The notes under the pieces were generated by a model, which saw only the letters and a program-made list of their open reading frames with translations, was not told where the DNA came from and did no database searches. From Phenylobacterium sp. (GTDB lineage Bacteria > Pseudomonadota > Alphaproteobacteria > Caulobacterales > Caulobacteraceae): a DNA stretch of 11,279 nucleotides. The stretch's first letter is position 1. Every line of letters begins with the position of its first letter. This document shows positions 1 to 5,561 of the stretch, in pieces. Made by a program: the position numbers and the translations under genes. The stretch spans positions 1-11,279 of the forward strand of contig JAQGIJ010000331.1 of assembly GCA_028291285.1 (NCBI GenBank). Direction: 5' to 3'.

Positions 1-139
1 CGTCGGGCTCCGGAAGTCCCAGCTCGCCGGCGGTGACCAGCGGGAAGCGGTTCTCCAGGATCTCGGCCAGCTCGCGCGCCTTGCCCGCGTTGTGGGTGGC
101 GACCACCAGCCGTGCGCCGGGCGCCAGTGTCAGAGCCAT
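1..139 (-). CDS. rdgB: RdgB/HAM1 family XTP/dITP pyrophosphatase, N-terminal part
   Basis: Only the first 46 codons are present; the gene runs off the left edge. The translation begins MALTLAPGARLVVATHNAGK and contains the family's opening beta strand and phosphate-binding motif T-H-N-x-x-K (Thr15, His16, Asn17, Lys20), followed by ARELAEIL, which is diagnostic for the HAM1/RdgB (inosine triphosphatase) family. The enzyme hydrolyses dITP, XTP and ITP to the monophosphate and pyrophosphate, keeping deaminated purines out of DNA and RNA; it is cytoplasmic. The start is well supported by a strong Shine-Dalgarno AAAAGGAG about 8 bases upstream on the minus strand. In many alphaproteobacteria rdgB directly follows rph; here about 1.2 kb of oppositely oriented genes separates them, so rdgB presumably has its own promoter in the AT-rich stretch near 195-250. 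Confidence 0.93.
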   Translation of the reverse strand, partial: MALTLAPGARLVVATHNAGKARELAEILENRFPLVTAGELGLPEPD

Positions 140-215
140 GGAAGCGTCTCCTTTTCGCCGCCCGGGACCATAGCGCCGGCCGCGCCTGCTGCGTTGCGAA
201 AGTTTAATATTGTTA

Positions 216-243
216 ATCGATATTCATTTGATCGAATATCGAT
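216..243. promoter_or_regulatory. Perfect 10-bp inverted repeat, probable operator
   Basis: ATCGATATTC (216-225) is matched exactly by its reverse complement GAATATCGAT (234-243) across an 8-base spacer. It lies in the only AT-rich stretch of the area, between the divergent rdgB and the 35-residue ORF. The centre-to-centre distance of the arms is 18 bp, close to two helical turns, as expected for a dimeric helix-turn-helix repressor. A plausible promoter (TTGATC 228-233, TATTGA 251-256, 17-base spacer) overlaps it, so a bound protein would block RNA polymerase. The XRE regulator encoded at 1052-1294 is the natural candidate ligand, but that is inference. Confidence 0.65.
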
Positions 244-256
244 GCGGGCATATTGA
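228..256 (+). promoter_or_regulatory. Candidate promoter of the 35-aa ORF / DUF2975 / XRE cassette
   Basis: TTGATC at 228-233 and TATTGA at 251-256 are separated by exactly 17 bases. The -35 box matches the consensus in its first four bases, while the -10 box is weak (three of six). The -35 box lies in the spacer of the inverted repeat at 216-243 and the right arm fills the promoter spacer. Transcription would start near 263, giving a leader of about 66 bases before the ATG at 329. Confidence 0.4.
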
Positions 257-267
257 ATTACGGCATG

Positions 268-305
268 GAAGCGATGTCGCTTCACCAACCTCGCTGCATC
301 GCAGC
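268..305 (+). other. Two small stem-loops in the leader of the 35-aa ORF
   Basis: GAAGCGA (268-274) and TCGCTTC (277-283) are perfect inverted arms two bases apart; as RNA this is a 6-bp stem with an ATGT loop. GCTGC (293-297) pairs with GCAGC (301-305). Both sit in the predicted leader, just before the Shine-Dalgarno GGGAG at 316-320. They could shape translation or be chance structure. Confidence 0.35.
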
Positions 306-328
306 AAATTGAGACGGGAGCTACCGAG

Positions 329-436
329 ATGTCCGCCAAGCTGATCGCCACCTTCAACCGCATCGCCCTGAGCTTCTTCACCGTGCTGGCGCTGGCGCCG
401 CTTCTCACGGTCGCCGTGGGCGGCGTGATCCACTAG
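329..436 (+). CDS. 35-residue single-pass membrane peptide
   Basis: The reading frame encodes 35 residues beginning MSAKLIATFNRIALSFFTVL and ending GGVIH. A short basic N-terminus (Lys4, Arg11) precedes an uninterrupted hydrophobic stretch from about residue 12 to 33, so it should insert in the inner membrane as one helix. A Shine-Dalgarno GGGAG (316-320) lies 8 bases before the ATG, and the gene follows the candidate promoter and operator at 216-256. It reads in the same direction as the DUF2975 gene 85 bases downstream. I do not recognise a named family. It is short enough to be missed by automatic gene finders. The good ribosome site, composition and position argue that it is real, but only conservation in relatives would prove this. 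Confidence 0.6.
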   Translation: MSAKLIATFNRIALSFFTVLALAPLLTVAVGGVIH

Positions 437-441
437 GCTTT

Positions 442-500
442 ACGTGGGGGTTCCCCCCGTGGGCTTCGCAAGACCCGCCCGGCCTGCAGGCCCGGGCGGG
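442..500 (+). other. Two GC-rich hairpins between the 35-aa ORF and the DUF2975 gene
   Basis: GGGGG (446-450) faces CCCCC (453-457), with flanking ACG/CGT able to pair around one bulged base. CCCGCCCGG (474-482) then pairs perfectly with CCGGGCGGG (492-500), enclosing the palindrome GGCCTGCAGGCC (481-492) as an alternative fold. No T-run follows, so this is not a canonical intrinsic terminator. It may attenuate readthrough or protect the upstream message. Confidence 0.45.
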
Positions 501-521
501 CTCGTGCGTGGAGGGGCATGG

Positions 522-1046
522 ATGCGCGCTTTGGGTCCGGGTTCGGTTTCCAGCTTCCTGAAGATCATCCTGGACGTGGTCTATGTGGCGGTGCTGGTGG
601 GTGTCGCCGTCGTCACCCTTTTGGCCTTCGCCGCCCTGCTGTTCAGCTTCAACCCCGGCCTGCTGGCCAACGTGAAGTTCTCCGACGGCGCGCGGTTCGC
701 CGAGCACGCCCCGGTGGTGGTCGGCGGCCTGCTGGCCGCGGGCGCCTACATGGCCGGCGTGCTGGTGATCATCGGCGCGTTGCGGCGGATCTTCATGACC
801 CTGACCGCCGGCGACCCCTTCCACCCGGAGAACGTCAACCGCCTGCGGCTGATCGGGCTGATCCTTGCGGCGCTGGAGCTCGGGCGCTACGCGGTCTGGG
901 GGATCAGCGCCTGGCTGCCCTGGGTGCGCGACGTCAAGCCCAGCTTCAGCCTCACGTCCTGGTTTTCGGTCCTGGTGGTGTTCGTCCTGGCGGAGGTGTT
1001 CCGCGAGGGCGCCCGCCTGCGCCGCGAAGCCGAGCTGACCATCTAG
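522..1046 (+). CDS. DUF2975 family four-helix membrane protein
   Basis: The 174-residue product has four hydrophobic segments at about residues 14-44, 63-88, 108-132 and 143-162, and a short charged C-terminus (REGARLRREAEL). The stretch TLTAGDPFHPENVNRLRLIG (residues 94-112) between helices 2 and 3, and the final FxEGxxLRxExELTI, are typical of DUF2975 proteins. Their function is unknown; they are usually encoded next to a small XRE regulator, as in the YoaS/YozG pair of Bacillus, and that is so here. I chose the ATG at 522 because GAGGGG (511-516) precedes it at a suitable distance and the hydrophobic domain follows directly; the in-frame ATG at 444 would add 26 Pro/Gly-rich residues read through a GC hairpin. 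The XRE gene begins 5 bases after its stop, so the two are almost certainly co-transcribed. Confidence 0.85.
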   Translation: MRALGPGSVSSFLKIILDVVYVAVLVGVAVVTLLAFAALLFSFNPGLLANVKFSDGARFAEHAPVVVGGLLAAGAYMAGVLVIIGALRRIFMTLTAGDPFHPENVNRLRLIGLILAALELGRYAVWGISAWLPWVRDVKPSFSLTSWFSVLVVFVLAEVFREGARLRREAELTI

Positions 1047-1051
1047 CGCCG

Positions 1052-1294
1052 ATGCCGATCCGCGTAAGCCTCGACCGGATCCTGCTCGATCGGCGCATGT
1101 CGCTGACCGAGCTCGCCGACCGGGTCGGCGTCACGATCGCCAACCTCTCGATCCTGAAGACCGGAAAAGCGCGGGCGGTGCGCTTCTCCACGCTGTCCGC
1201 GCTATGTCGCGAGCTCGACTGCCAGCCCGGCGACCTGCTGGTCTACGAGCCGGGCCCGGCCGACGCGGCGGACGACGAGGACGAGCTCGCCTGA
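1052..1294 (+). CDS. XRE/Cro-type helix-turn-helix regulator (YozG-like)
   Basis: The 80-residue protein is nearly all one HTH domain: RILLDRRMSLTELADRVGVT (residues 9-28) holds the first two helices, IANLSILKTGKARAVRF the recognition region, and STLSALCRELDCQPGDLL the closing helices. This is the HTH_26 type usual for regulators paired with DUF2975 proteins. The tail is acidic (DAADDEDELA). It should act as a cytoplasmic dimer; a likely target is the inverted repeat at 216-243 upstream of its own operon, giving autoregulation (inference). Only five bases separate it from the DUF2975 stop, and no strong ribosome site of its own is visible, so translation may be coupled. It converges on rph, with a hairpin between them. 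Confidence 0.88.
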   Translation: MPIRVSLDRILLDRRMSLTELADRVGVTIANLSILKTGKARAVRFSTLSALCRELDCQPGDLLVYEPGPADAADDEDELA

Positions 1295-1300
1295 ACTAGC

Positions 1301-1322
1301 CCCTCCCCATAACGGGGGAGGG
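1301..1322. terminator. Hairpin between convergent XRE and rph genes
   Basis: CCCTCCCC (1301-1308) pairs perfectly with GGGGAGGG (1315-1322) around a six-base loop. It lies between two converging stop codons, where it can serve both strands. There is no T-run on either side, so it may rely on Rho or act as an RNA 3'-end stabiliser. Confidence 0.5.
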
Positions 1323-1332
1323 CGGGCGCTGC

Positions 1333-2049
1333 TCAGCCGCCAACCGCCGTGCGCTGAACCGCGCAGAGTTCGCCGATCCCCTTCCGGGCGAGCGAGAAGA
1401 GAGACTCGAACTCGGCTTCCGAGAAACCGCGCTTCTCGCCGGTGGCCTGGATCTCGACGATGTCGCCGCGTCCGGTCAGCACGAAGTTGGCGTCGGCCTC
1501 GGCGTTGGAGTCCTCCTCGTAGTCGAGGTCGAGCACGGGGGTCCCGGAGAAGACACCGCAGCTGATCGCCGCCACCTGGTCGAGGATCGGATCCGTCGTG
1601 ATCACCCGCTCCTCCAGCAGGTAGCGCGTCGCCACGCGCAGCGCGACCCAGGCGCCGGTGATCGCCGCGGTGCGCGTGCCGCCGTCGGCCTGGATCACGT
1701 CGCAGTCGATGGAGATCTGCCGCTCGCCCAGCGCCTTGAGGTCGACGACCGCACGCAGCGAGCGGCCGATCAGGCGCTGGATCTCCTGGGTGCGGCCGGA
1801 CTGCTTGCCCTGCGCCGCCTCGCGCCGGCCGCGGGTGTGGGTGGCCCGGGGCAGCATGCCGTACTCCGCCGTGACCCAGCCCTGGCCGCGCCCGCGCAGG
1901 AACGGCGGCACGCCCTCCTCCAGGCTTGCCGTGATCAGCACCTTGGTGTGGCCGAAGCTCGCCAGGCAGGAGCCCTCCGCGTAGCGGTTGACGCCGATCT
2001 CCAGGGTCACCGGCCTCAGCACGTCGACCGCGCGTTCGGATGGGCGCAT
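1333..2049 (-). CDS. rph: Ribonuclease PH
   Basis: RNase PH is a phosphate-dependent 3'-to-5' exoribonuclease that trims tRNA precursors and other RNAs; it works as a cytoplasmic hexamer (trimer of dimers). The 238-residue length matches the family. It starts [14 protein letters not shown] and carries [15 protein letters not shown] (residues 24-38), the phosphate-binding [15 protein letters not shown] with Arg86, the motif [20 protein letters not shown] (115-134), and the metal-site segment [14 protein letters not shown] with Asp180 and Asp186. The start has a strong AAGGAG about 8 bases upstream. It is transcribed divergently from hrcA across 78 bases. Its usual partner rdgB lies on the same strand, but the DUF2975 cassette intervenes. 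Confidence 0.97.
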   Translation of the reverse strand: MRPSERAVDVLRPVTLEIGVNRYAEGSCLASFGHTKVLITASLEEGVPPFLRGRGQGWVTAEYGMLPRATHTRGRREAAQGKQSGRTQEIQRLIGRSLRAVVDLKALGERQISIDCDVIQADGGTRTAAITGAWVALRVATRYLLEERVITTDPILDQVAAISCGVFSGTPVLDLDYEEDSNAEADANFVLTGRGDIVEIQATGEKRGFSEAEFESLFSLARKGIGELCAVQRTAVGG

Positions 2050-2079
2050 GCAGGGAACTCCTTGGGTTTTCGAGGCGTC

Positions 2080-2107
2080 TTGCAGAGTTGTGGGCCGCGC
2101 TTATCCT
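2080..2107 (+). promoter_or_regulatory. Candidate hrcA promoter
   Basis: TTGCAG (2080-2085) and TATCCT (2102-2107) are spaced by 16 bases and precede the hrcA ATG by 20 bases. No CIRCE element (TTAGCACTC-N9-GAGTGCTAA) is present here, so HrcA does not appear to repress its own operon by that site. I also see no clear sigma-32 boxes. Confidence 0.35.
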
Positions 2108-2127
2108 AGATCGCACAGGTCCAGTCC

Positions 2128-3228
2128 ATGGGCGCAGACAGATCGCCGCCGCATCGCAACGTGAACACGCCATTCTTCGCCCGTGGGCCCTCGCTGGCCG
2201 AGCTCGACGAACGGGCCAGGGAGATCTTTCGGCGCATCGTCGAGAGCTATCTCGACACCGGTGAGCCGGTGGGCTCCCGCACCCTGTCGAAGACCGGGCT
2301 CTCGCTCTCCCCCGCCTCGATCCGCAACACCATGCAGGATCTGACCCAGCTGGGCCTCCTGGGCGCGCCGCACGTCAGCGCTGGGCGGCTGCCGACGCAC
2401 GCCGGCTTGCGGCTGTTCGTCGACGGCCTGCTGGAGGTGGGCGACGTGGCGGAGGAGGAGCGGCGCTCCATCGAGGCCCGCCTGCGCGCGCACGGCCGCA
2501 ACTACGAGGACGCGCTGAACGAGGCGAGCAACATCCTCTCCGGCCTGGCCGGCGGCGCGGCGGTGGTCGTCACGCCCACCCGCGACGCTGGCGTCAAGCA
2601 CGTGGAATTCGTCGCCCTCAGCGGCGACCGGACGCTGGCCATCATGGTGTTCGAGGACGGCACGGTGGAGAACCGGCTGATCCGCCTGCCCGCCGGGGTC
2701 ACGCCCTCGGCCCTGCAGGAGGCCTCCAACTTCCTCAACGCCCGCCTGCGCGGCCGCACCCTGGTGGAAGCCCGCGTCGATCTGCGCGGCGAGCTGGACC
2801 ACGCCCGGCGCGAGCTCGACGTCACCGCCGCGCGCCTGGTGGAGGACGGGCTGGCGGCCTGGAGCGGCGGCGCGGCGGAGGACCGCGCCCTGATCGTCCG
2901 CGGCCGGGCCAATCTGCTGGAGTCGCGCGACGCCCTGGAGGACCTCGAGCGGGTGCGCTCGCTGTTCGAGGATCTCGAGCAGAAGGAGCAGCTGATTCAG
3001 CTGCTGGACGGGGTCCGGGAAGGGGAGGGGGTGCGCATCTTCATCGGCGCGGAGACGCGACTCTTCTCGCTTTCGGGTTCCGCCCTCGTCGCGGCCCCCT
3101 ATATGACGGGTTCGCAGCGGGTGCTGGGGGCGATCGGCGTGATCGGCCCGGCCCGGCTGAACTATGCCCGGATCATCCCGTTGGTGGATTACACCGCCCG
3201 GGTCCTGGGCCAGGTCATGAACACTTAA
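2128..3228 (+). CDS. hrcA: Heat-inducible transcription repressor HrcA
   Basis: HrcA represses chaperonin genes by binding CIRCE operators and is kept folded by GroEL. The 366-residue product has an N-terminal winged helix (about 25-95; [20 protein letters not shown], then [18 protein letters not shown] and the wing [10 protein letters not shown]), a middle GAF-like and insert region (about 110-300), and the characteristic C-terminus VRIFIGAET, then [20 protein letters not shown]. The ATG at 2128 has only a weak ribosome site; the GTG at 2161 is an alternative that would drop 11 non-conserved residues. grpE follows after 24 bases, forming the hrcA-grpE operon; dnaK and dnaJ are not in the window, an arrangement I associate with Caulobacter relatives. 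A chaperonin CIRCE target must lie elsewhere. Confidence 0.96.
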   Translation: MGADRSPPHRNVNTPFFARGPSLAELDERAREIFRRIVESYLDTGEPVGSRTLSKTGLSLSPASIRNTMQDLTQLGLLGAPHVSAGRLPTHAGLRLFVDGLLEVGDVAEEERRSIEARLRAHGRNYEDALNEASNILSGLAGGAAVVVTPTRDAGVKHVEFVALSGDRTLAIMVFEDGTVENRLIRLPAGVTPSALQEASNFLNARLRGRTLVEARVDLRGELDHARRELDVTAARLVEDGLAAWSGGAAEDRALIVRGRANLLESRDALEDLERVRSLFEDLEQKEQLIQLLDGVREGEGVRIFIGAETRLFSLSGSALVAAPYMTGSQRVLGAIGVIGPARLNYARIIPLVDYTARVLGQVMNT

Positions 3229-3252
3229 GCAGAGACGCGAGCCAGAGCCCAT

Positions 3253-3867
3253 ATGTCCGAAGACAAGACGCCTCCGCCGGAAACCGAAGTCCCGGCCGCG
3301 GAGGCCGGCGGCGACACCTATGACGCCCTGCGCGCGGAGACCGCGGCGCTGAAGGAGCAGGTGCTGCGCTATGCCGCGGACGCCGAGAACACGCGGCGCC
3401 GCGCCGAGCGCGAGGCCAACGACGCGCGCGCCTACGCCATCCAGAAGTTCGCCCGCGACCTCCTGGGCGTGGCCGACAACCTCGCCCGCGCGCTCGCCGC
3501 CCAGCCGGCGGATACCGGCGACAGCGCGGTGAAGAACTTTGTGGTCGGCGTCGAGATGACCGAGAAGGAGCTGTTGGGCGCCTTCGAGCGCAACGGCCTG
3601 AAGAAGATCGACCCGGCGCGCGGCGAGAAGTTCGATCCGCACAAGCACCAGGCGATGATGGAGCAGCCCGGCTCGGACGTGACGCCCGGCGCGGTGATGC
3701 AGGTCCTGCAGCCCGGCTACGAGCTGCTCGGCCGGCTGGTGCGGCCCGCCATGGTGGTGGTCGCGGCCAAGGTGGCGGGCGCCCAAGGCGACGGCGGGTC
3801 GAACCCCTACGCCGCCAACGACGACGGCGGCCAGCCGGGCGGCGGGTCGATCGACACCCGAGCTTAA
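3253..3867 (+). CDS. grpE: Nucleotide exchange factor GrpE
   Basis: GrpE releases ADP from DnaK and so drives the DnaK-DnaJ folding cycle; it acts as a cytoplasmic dimer. The 204-residue product has a disordered acidic N-terminus (1-25), a long coiled-coil helix (about 25-85; LKEQVLRYAADAENTRRRAE) and the C-terminal beta domain with the signature KFDPHKHQAM (126-135) and LQPGYELLGRLVRPAMVVVA (152-171). The tail (180-204) is Gly/Asp/Asn-rich and variable, as usual. The gene lies 24 bases after hrcA and is expected to share its transcript. The ATG at 3253 has a weak ribosome site, so coupling to hrcA translation is possible. Confidence 0.97.
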   Translation: MSEDKTPPPETEVPAAEAGGDTYDALRAETAALKEQVLRYAADAENTRRRAEREANDARAYAIQKFARDLLGVADNLARALAAQPADTGDSAVKNFVVGVEMTEKELLGAFERNGLKKIDPARGEKFDPHKHQAMMEQPGSDVTPGAVMQVLQPGYELLGRLVRPAMVVVAAKVAGAQGDGGSNPYAANDDGGQPGGGSIDTRA

Positions 3868-3935
3868 GCTCCCCCTCTTTCCCGCCCTGCGAATTTGGCT
3901 AATGTCGCAAGTCCCCTCCAGTCGGGGGGCGCGGG

Positions 3936-3951
3936 GGCGCTGATTCGCGCC
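3936..3951 (+). promoter_or_regulatory. Hairpin with a GANTC methylation site before dnaN
   Basis: GGCGC (3936-3940) pairs with GCGCC (3947-3951) and the six-base loop contains GATTC (3942-3946), a GANTC site, the target of the CcrM methyltransferase of Alphaproteobacteria. It lies 35 bases before the dnaN start. One GANTC is not rare by chance, so a role in cell-cycle control is only possible. Confidence 0.25.
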
Positions 3952-3980
3952 GCCTGCGCATGGGTGAGCGGGACCAGGGC

Positions 3981-5099
3981 ATGAAGCTGACAATCGAACG
4001 GGCGGCGCTCCTGAAGGCGCTGGGGCACGTGCAGAGCGCCGTCGAGCGCCGCAACACCATCCCGATCCTCTCGAACGTGCTGCTCTCGGCCGAGCGCGAC
4101 CGGCTGAGCTTTTCGGCCACCGACCTCGACATGGAGATCATCGACGAGGCCTTCGCCCAGGTCGACCAGCCGGGACAGATCACCGCACCCGCCCACACCC
4201 TCTACGAGATCGTCCGCAAGCTGCCGGACGGCGCCGACGTGTCGCTCACCTTCACCGGCGAGGATCCGCGGCTGGTGGTCCAGGCCGGCCGCTCGCGCTT
4301 CAGCCTGCCGGTGCTGCCGGCCGGCGACTTCCCGGTGATGTCCTCCGAAGGGCTCACCGGGCGGCTGTCGGTCGACGCCAACGACCTGATCCGGCTGATC
4401 GACAAGACGCGGTTCGCCATCTCGGCGGAGGAGACCCGCTATTATCTGAACGGCATGTACCTGCACACCGTCAACGACAACGGCGTGCAGAAGCTCCGCG
4501 CCGTGGCCACCGACGGCAGCCGGCTGGCGCTTGCCGAGATGTTGGCCCCCGAAGGCGCCGTCGGCCTGCCGGGCGTGATCGTGCCGCGCAAGACCGTGAG
4601 CGAGGCCAGGCGTCTGCTCGACGACGCCGGCGAGACCGTGGAGCTGGCGCTGTCGCCGCAGAAGGTGCGCTTCGAGCTGAACGGCGCGGCGCTCACCTCA
4701 AAGGTGATCGACGGCAACTTCCCCGACTATGCGCGCGTCATCCCGAAGGACAACAACCGCATCGTCCGCGTGGACGCCAAGCTGTTCGCCCAGGCCGTCG
4801 ACCGCGTCGCCACCATCTCGGCGGAGAAGAGCCGCTCGGTGCGGATGGCGATCGAGGGCGGCCGGGCGGTGCTGACGGTCCGCAACATGGAGGCCGGCCA
4901 GGCGGTCGAGGAACTGGAGATCGACTACGAGGGCGATCCCTTCGAGCTCTCCTTCAACGCCCGCTACCTGATGGACATCACCGACCAGATCTCGGGCGAG
5001 ATGGCCGAGCTGCGCTTCGGCGGGCCGAACGATCCCGCGCTGGTGCTCGATCCCGGCGACGCTGACGTGCAGTACATCCTGATGCCGCTCAGGGTCTGA
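3981..5099 (+). CDS. dnaN: DNA polymerase III subunit beta (sliding clamp)
   Basis: The beta clamp is a ring-shaped dimer that tethers DNA polymerase III, and many repair proteins including MutS, to DNA. The 372-residue product has the three repeated clamp domains (about 1-122, 123-245, 246-372). It opens MKLTIERAALLKALGHVQSA with the typical RNTIPILSNVLL next, contains FPVMSSEG and NGMYLHT, and ends in YILMPLRV. I chose the ATG at 3981, which matches the usual N-terminus and length; the in-frame ATG at 3960 would add seven extra residues. GGGA (3970-3973) is a reasonable ribosome site. dnaN is not beside dnaA here; it follows grpE after 113 bases, so it probably has its own promoter there, although I see no convincing one. 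Confidence 0.98.
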   Translation: MKLTIERAALLKALGHVQSAVERRNTIPILSNVLLSAERDRLSFSATDLDMEIIDEAFAQVDQPGQITAPAHTLYEIVRKLPDGADVSLTFTGEDPRLVVQAGRSRFSLPVLPAGDFPVMSSEGLTGRLSVDANDLIRLIDKTRFAISAEETRYYLNGMYLHTVNDNGVQKLRAVATDGSRLALAEMLAPEGAVGLPGVIVPRKTVSEARRLLDDAGETVELALSPQKVRFELNGAALTSKVIDGNFPDYARVIPKDNNRIVRVDAKLFAQAVDRVATISAEKSRSVRMAIEGGRAVLTVRNMEAGQAVEELEIDYEGDPFELSFNARYLMDITDQISGEMAELRFGGPNDPALVLDPGDADVQYILMPLRV

Positions 5100-5134
5100 G
5101 GCGGCCCTCAGGCGGAACGGCTGATCTGTGAGCG

Positions 5135-5173
5135 CATTCGGAGGTGGCTGGCATGCGCCAGCCACGCCGAATG
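5135..5173 (+). other. Long hairpin between dnaN and the DUF5670 gene
   Basis: A 9-bp perfect stem, GTGGCTGGC (5144-5152) with GCCAGCCAC (5157-5165) and loop ATGC, is extended after a small 2x1 internal loop by a 7-bp stem, CATTCGG (5135-5141) with CCGAATG (5167-5173). The 16 pairs end three bases before the Shine-Dalgarno GGGAG (5176-5180) of the small membrane protein. No T-run follows, so it may be a dnaN 3' end, a leader that controls the small gene, or a DNA-level operator. Confidence 0.7.
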
Positions 5174-5188
5174 AAGGGAGCGCAGATA

Positions 5189-5338
5189 ATGTTTGCAGCC
5201 ATAGCTGGGGTCTTGCTGGTCTTGTGGCTGTTGGGCTTCCTGGCCTTTCACGTGACCAGCGCCGTGATCCACCTGCTGCTGCTTGTGGCAGTGGTGTTGA
5301 TCGTCCTGCACTTCCTCCGGGGCCGCCGGACCACCTGA
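5189..5338 (+). CDS. DUF5670 / Lmo0937-like small membrane protein
   Basis: The product has 49 residues: MFAAIAGVLLVLWLLGFLAF, then HVTSAVIHLLLLVAVVLIVL and the basic tail HFLRGRRTT. Two hydrophobic helices (about 2-20 and 24-42) with a short polar turn and an Arg-rich end match the Lmo0937 family (DUF5670), whose pattern is LLVLWLLG...GxxIHxLLVxAxxxxxxxxxxGRR. Its function is not known; relatives are often tied to stress or envelope conditions. AGGGAG (5175-5180) lies 8 bases before the ATG at 5189, which supports this start over an in-frame GTG at 5144 that lies inside the hairpin. It follows dnaN by 89 bases on the same strand and meets the 53-residue gene tail to tail, with 17 bases between the two stops. 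Confidence 0.82.
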   Translation: MFAAIAGVLLVLWLLGFLAFHVTSAVIHLLLLVAVVLIVLHFLRGRRTT

Positions 5339-5355
5339 GCGGAGCGGCGGGAGGC

Positions 5356-5517
5356 TCAGTCCTGGGAGGAGCCGTCGTCGGCGCCGGTCGGGCGGTCCGC
5401 CGGCGCGGCGTCGCCTTCACGCGACTCGCGCTTGGCGGCGGCTTTCGCCGCGGCCTTGTTCGCCTTCTGGCGCTCCCGCTCGGAGCGCTCGAACTGGTAG
5501 TTGGGCTTGCGCGCCAT
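5356..5517 (-). CDS. 53-residue basic, Lys/Arg/Ala-rich protein
   Basis: The product starts MARKPNYQFERSERERQKAN, continues KAAAKAAAKRESREG and ends in an acidic, Pro/Gly-rich tail (DAAPADRPTGADDGSSQD). The first half should form a strongly charged helix; there is no membrane segment. I recognise the K-P-N-Y-x-F-E-R opening as one that recurs in short alphaproteobacterial hypothetical proteins, but no function is known. GGAG lies about 9 bases before the ATG at 5517, supporting the start. It follows DUF6481 by 44 bases on the same strand and is probably in the same transcript. The gene is easily missed because of its size. Confidence 0.7.
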   Translation of the reverse strand: MARKPNYQFERSERERQKANKAAAKAAAKRESREGDAAPADRPTGADDGSSQD

Positions 5518-5561
5518 GGGTCTGGACTCCGTCCCGGTCGCCAGCGGCGCCGGCGCCGAGG

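Noticed and set aside
204..216. TTAA-N5-TTAA resembling a CtrA binding site
   Set aside because: The CtrA consensus needs seven bases between the half-sites; here there are five, in an AT-rich stretch where TTAA is common.
444..521. Upstream extension of the DUF2975 protein from an ATG at 444
   Set aside because: The added residues are Pro/Gly/Arg-rich, overlap GC hairpins, and a better ribosome site precedes the ATG at 522.
3960..3980. Earlier dnaN start at 3960
   Set aside because: It would add seven residues not seen in beta clamps; the ATG at 3981 gives the standard N-terminus.
2101..3993. A 630-codon open frame antisense to hrcA and grpE
   Set aside because: It lies over two clearly real genes, has the low-complexity Arg/Gly/His composition of a GC-rich shadow frame and shows no known domain.
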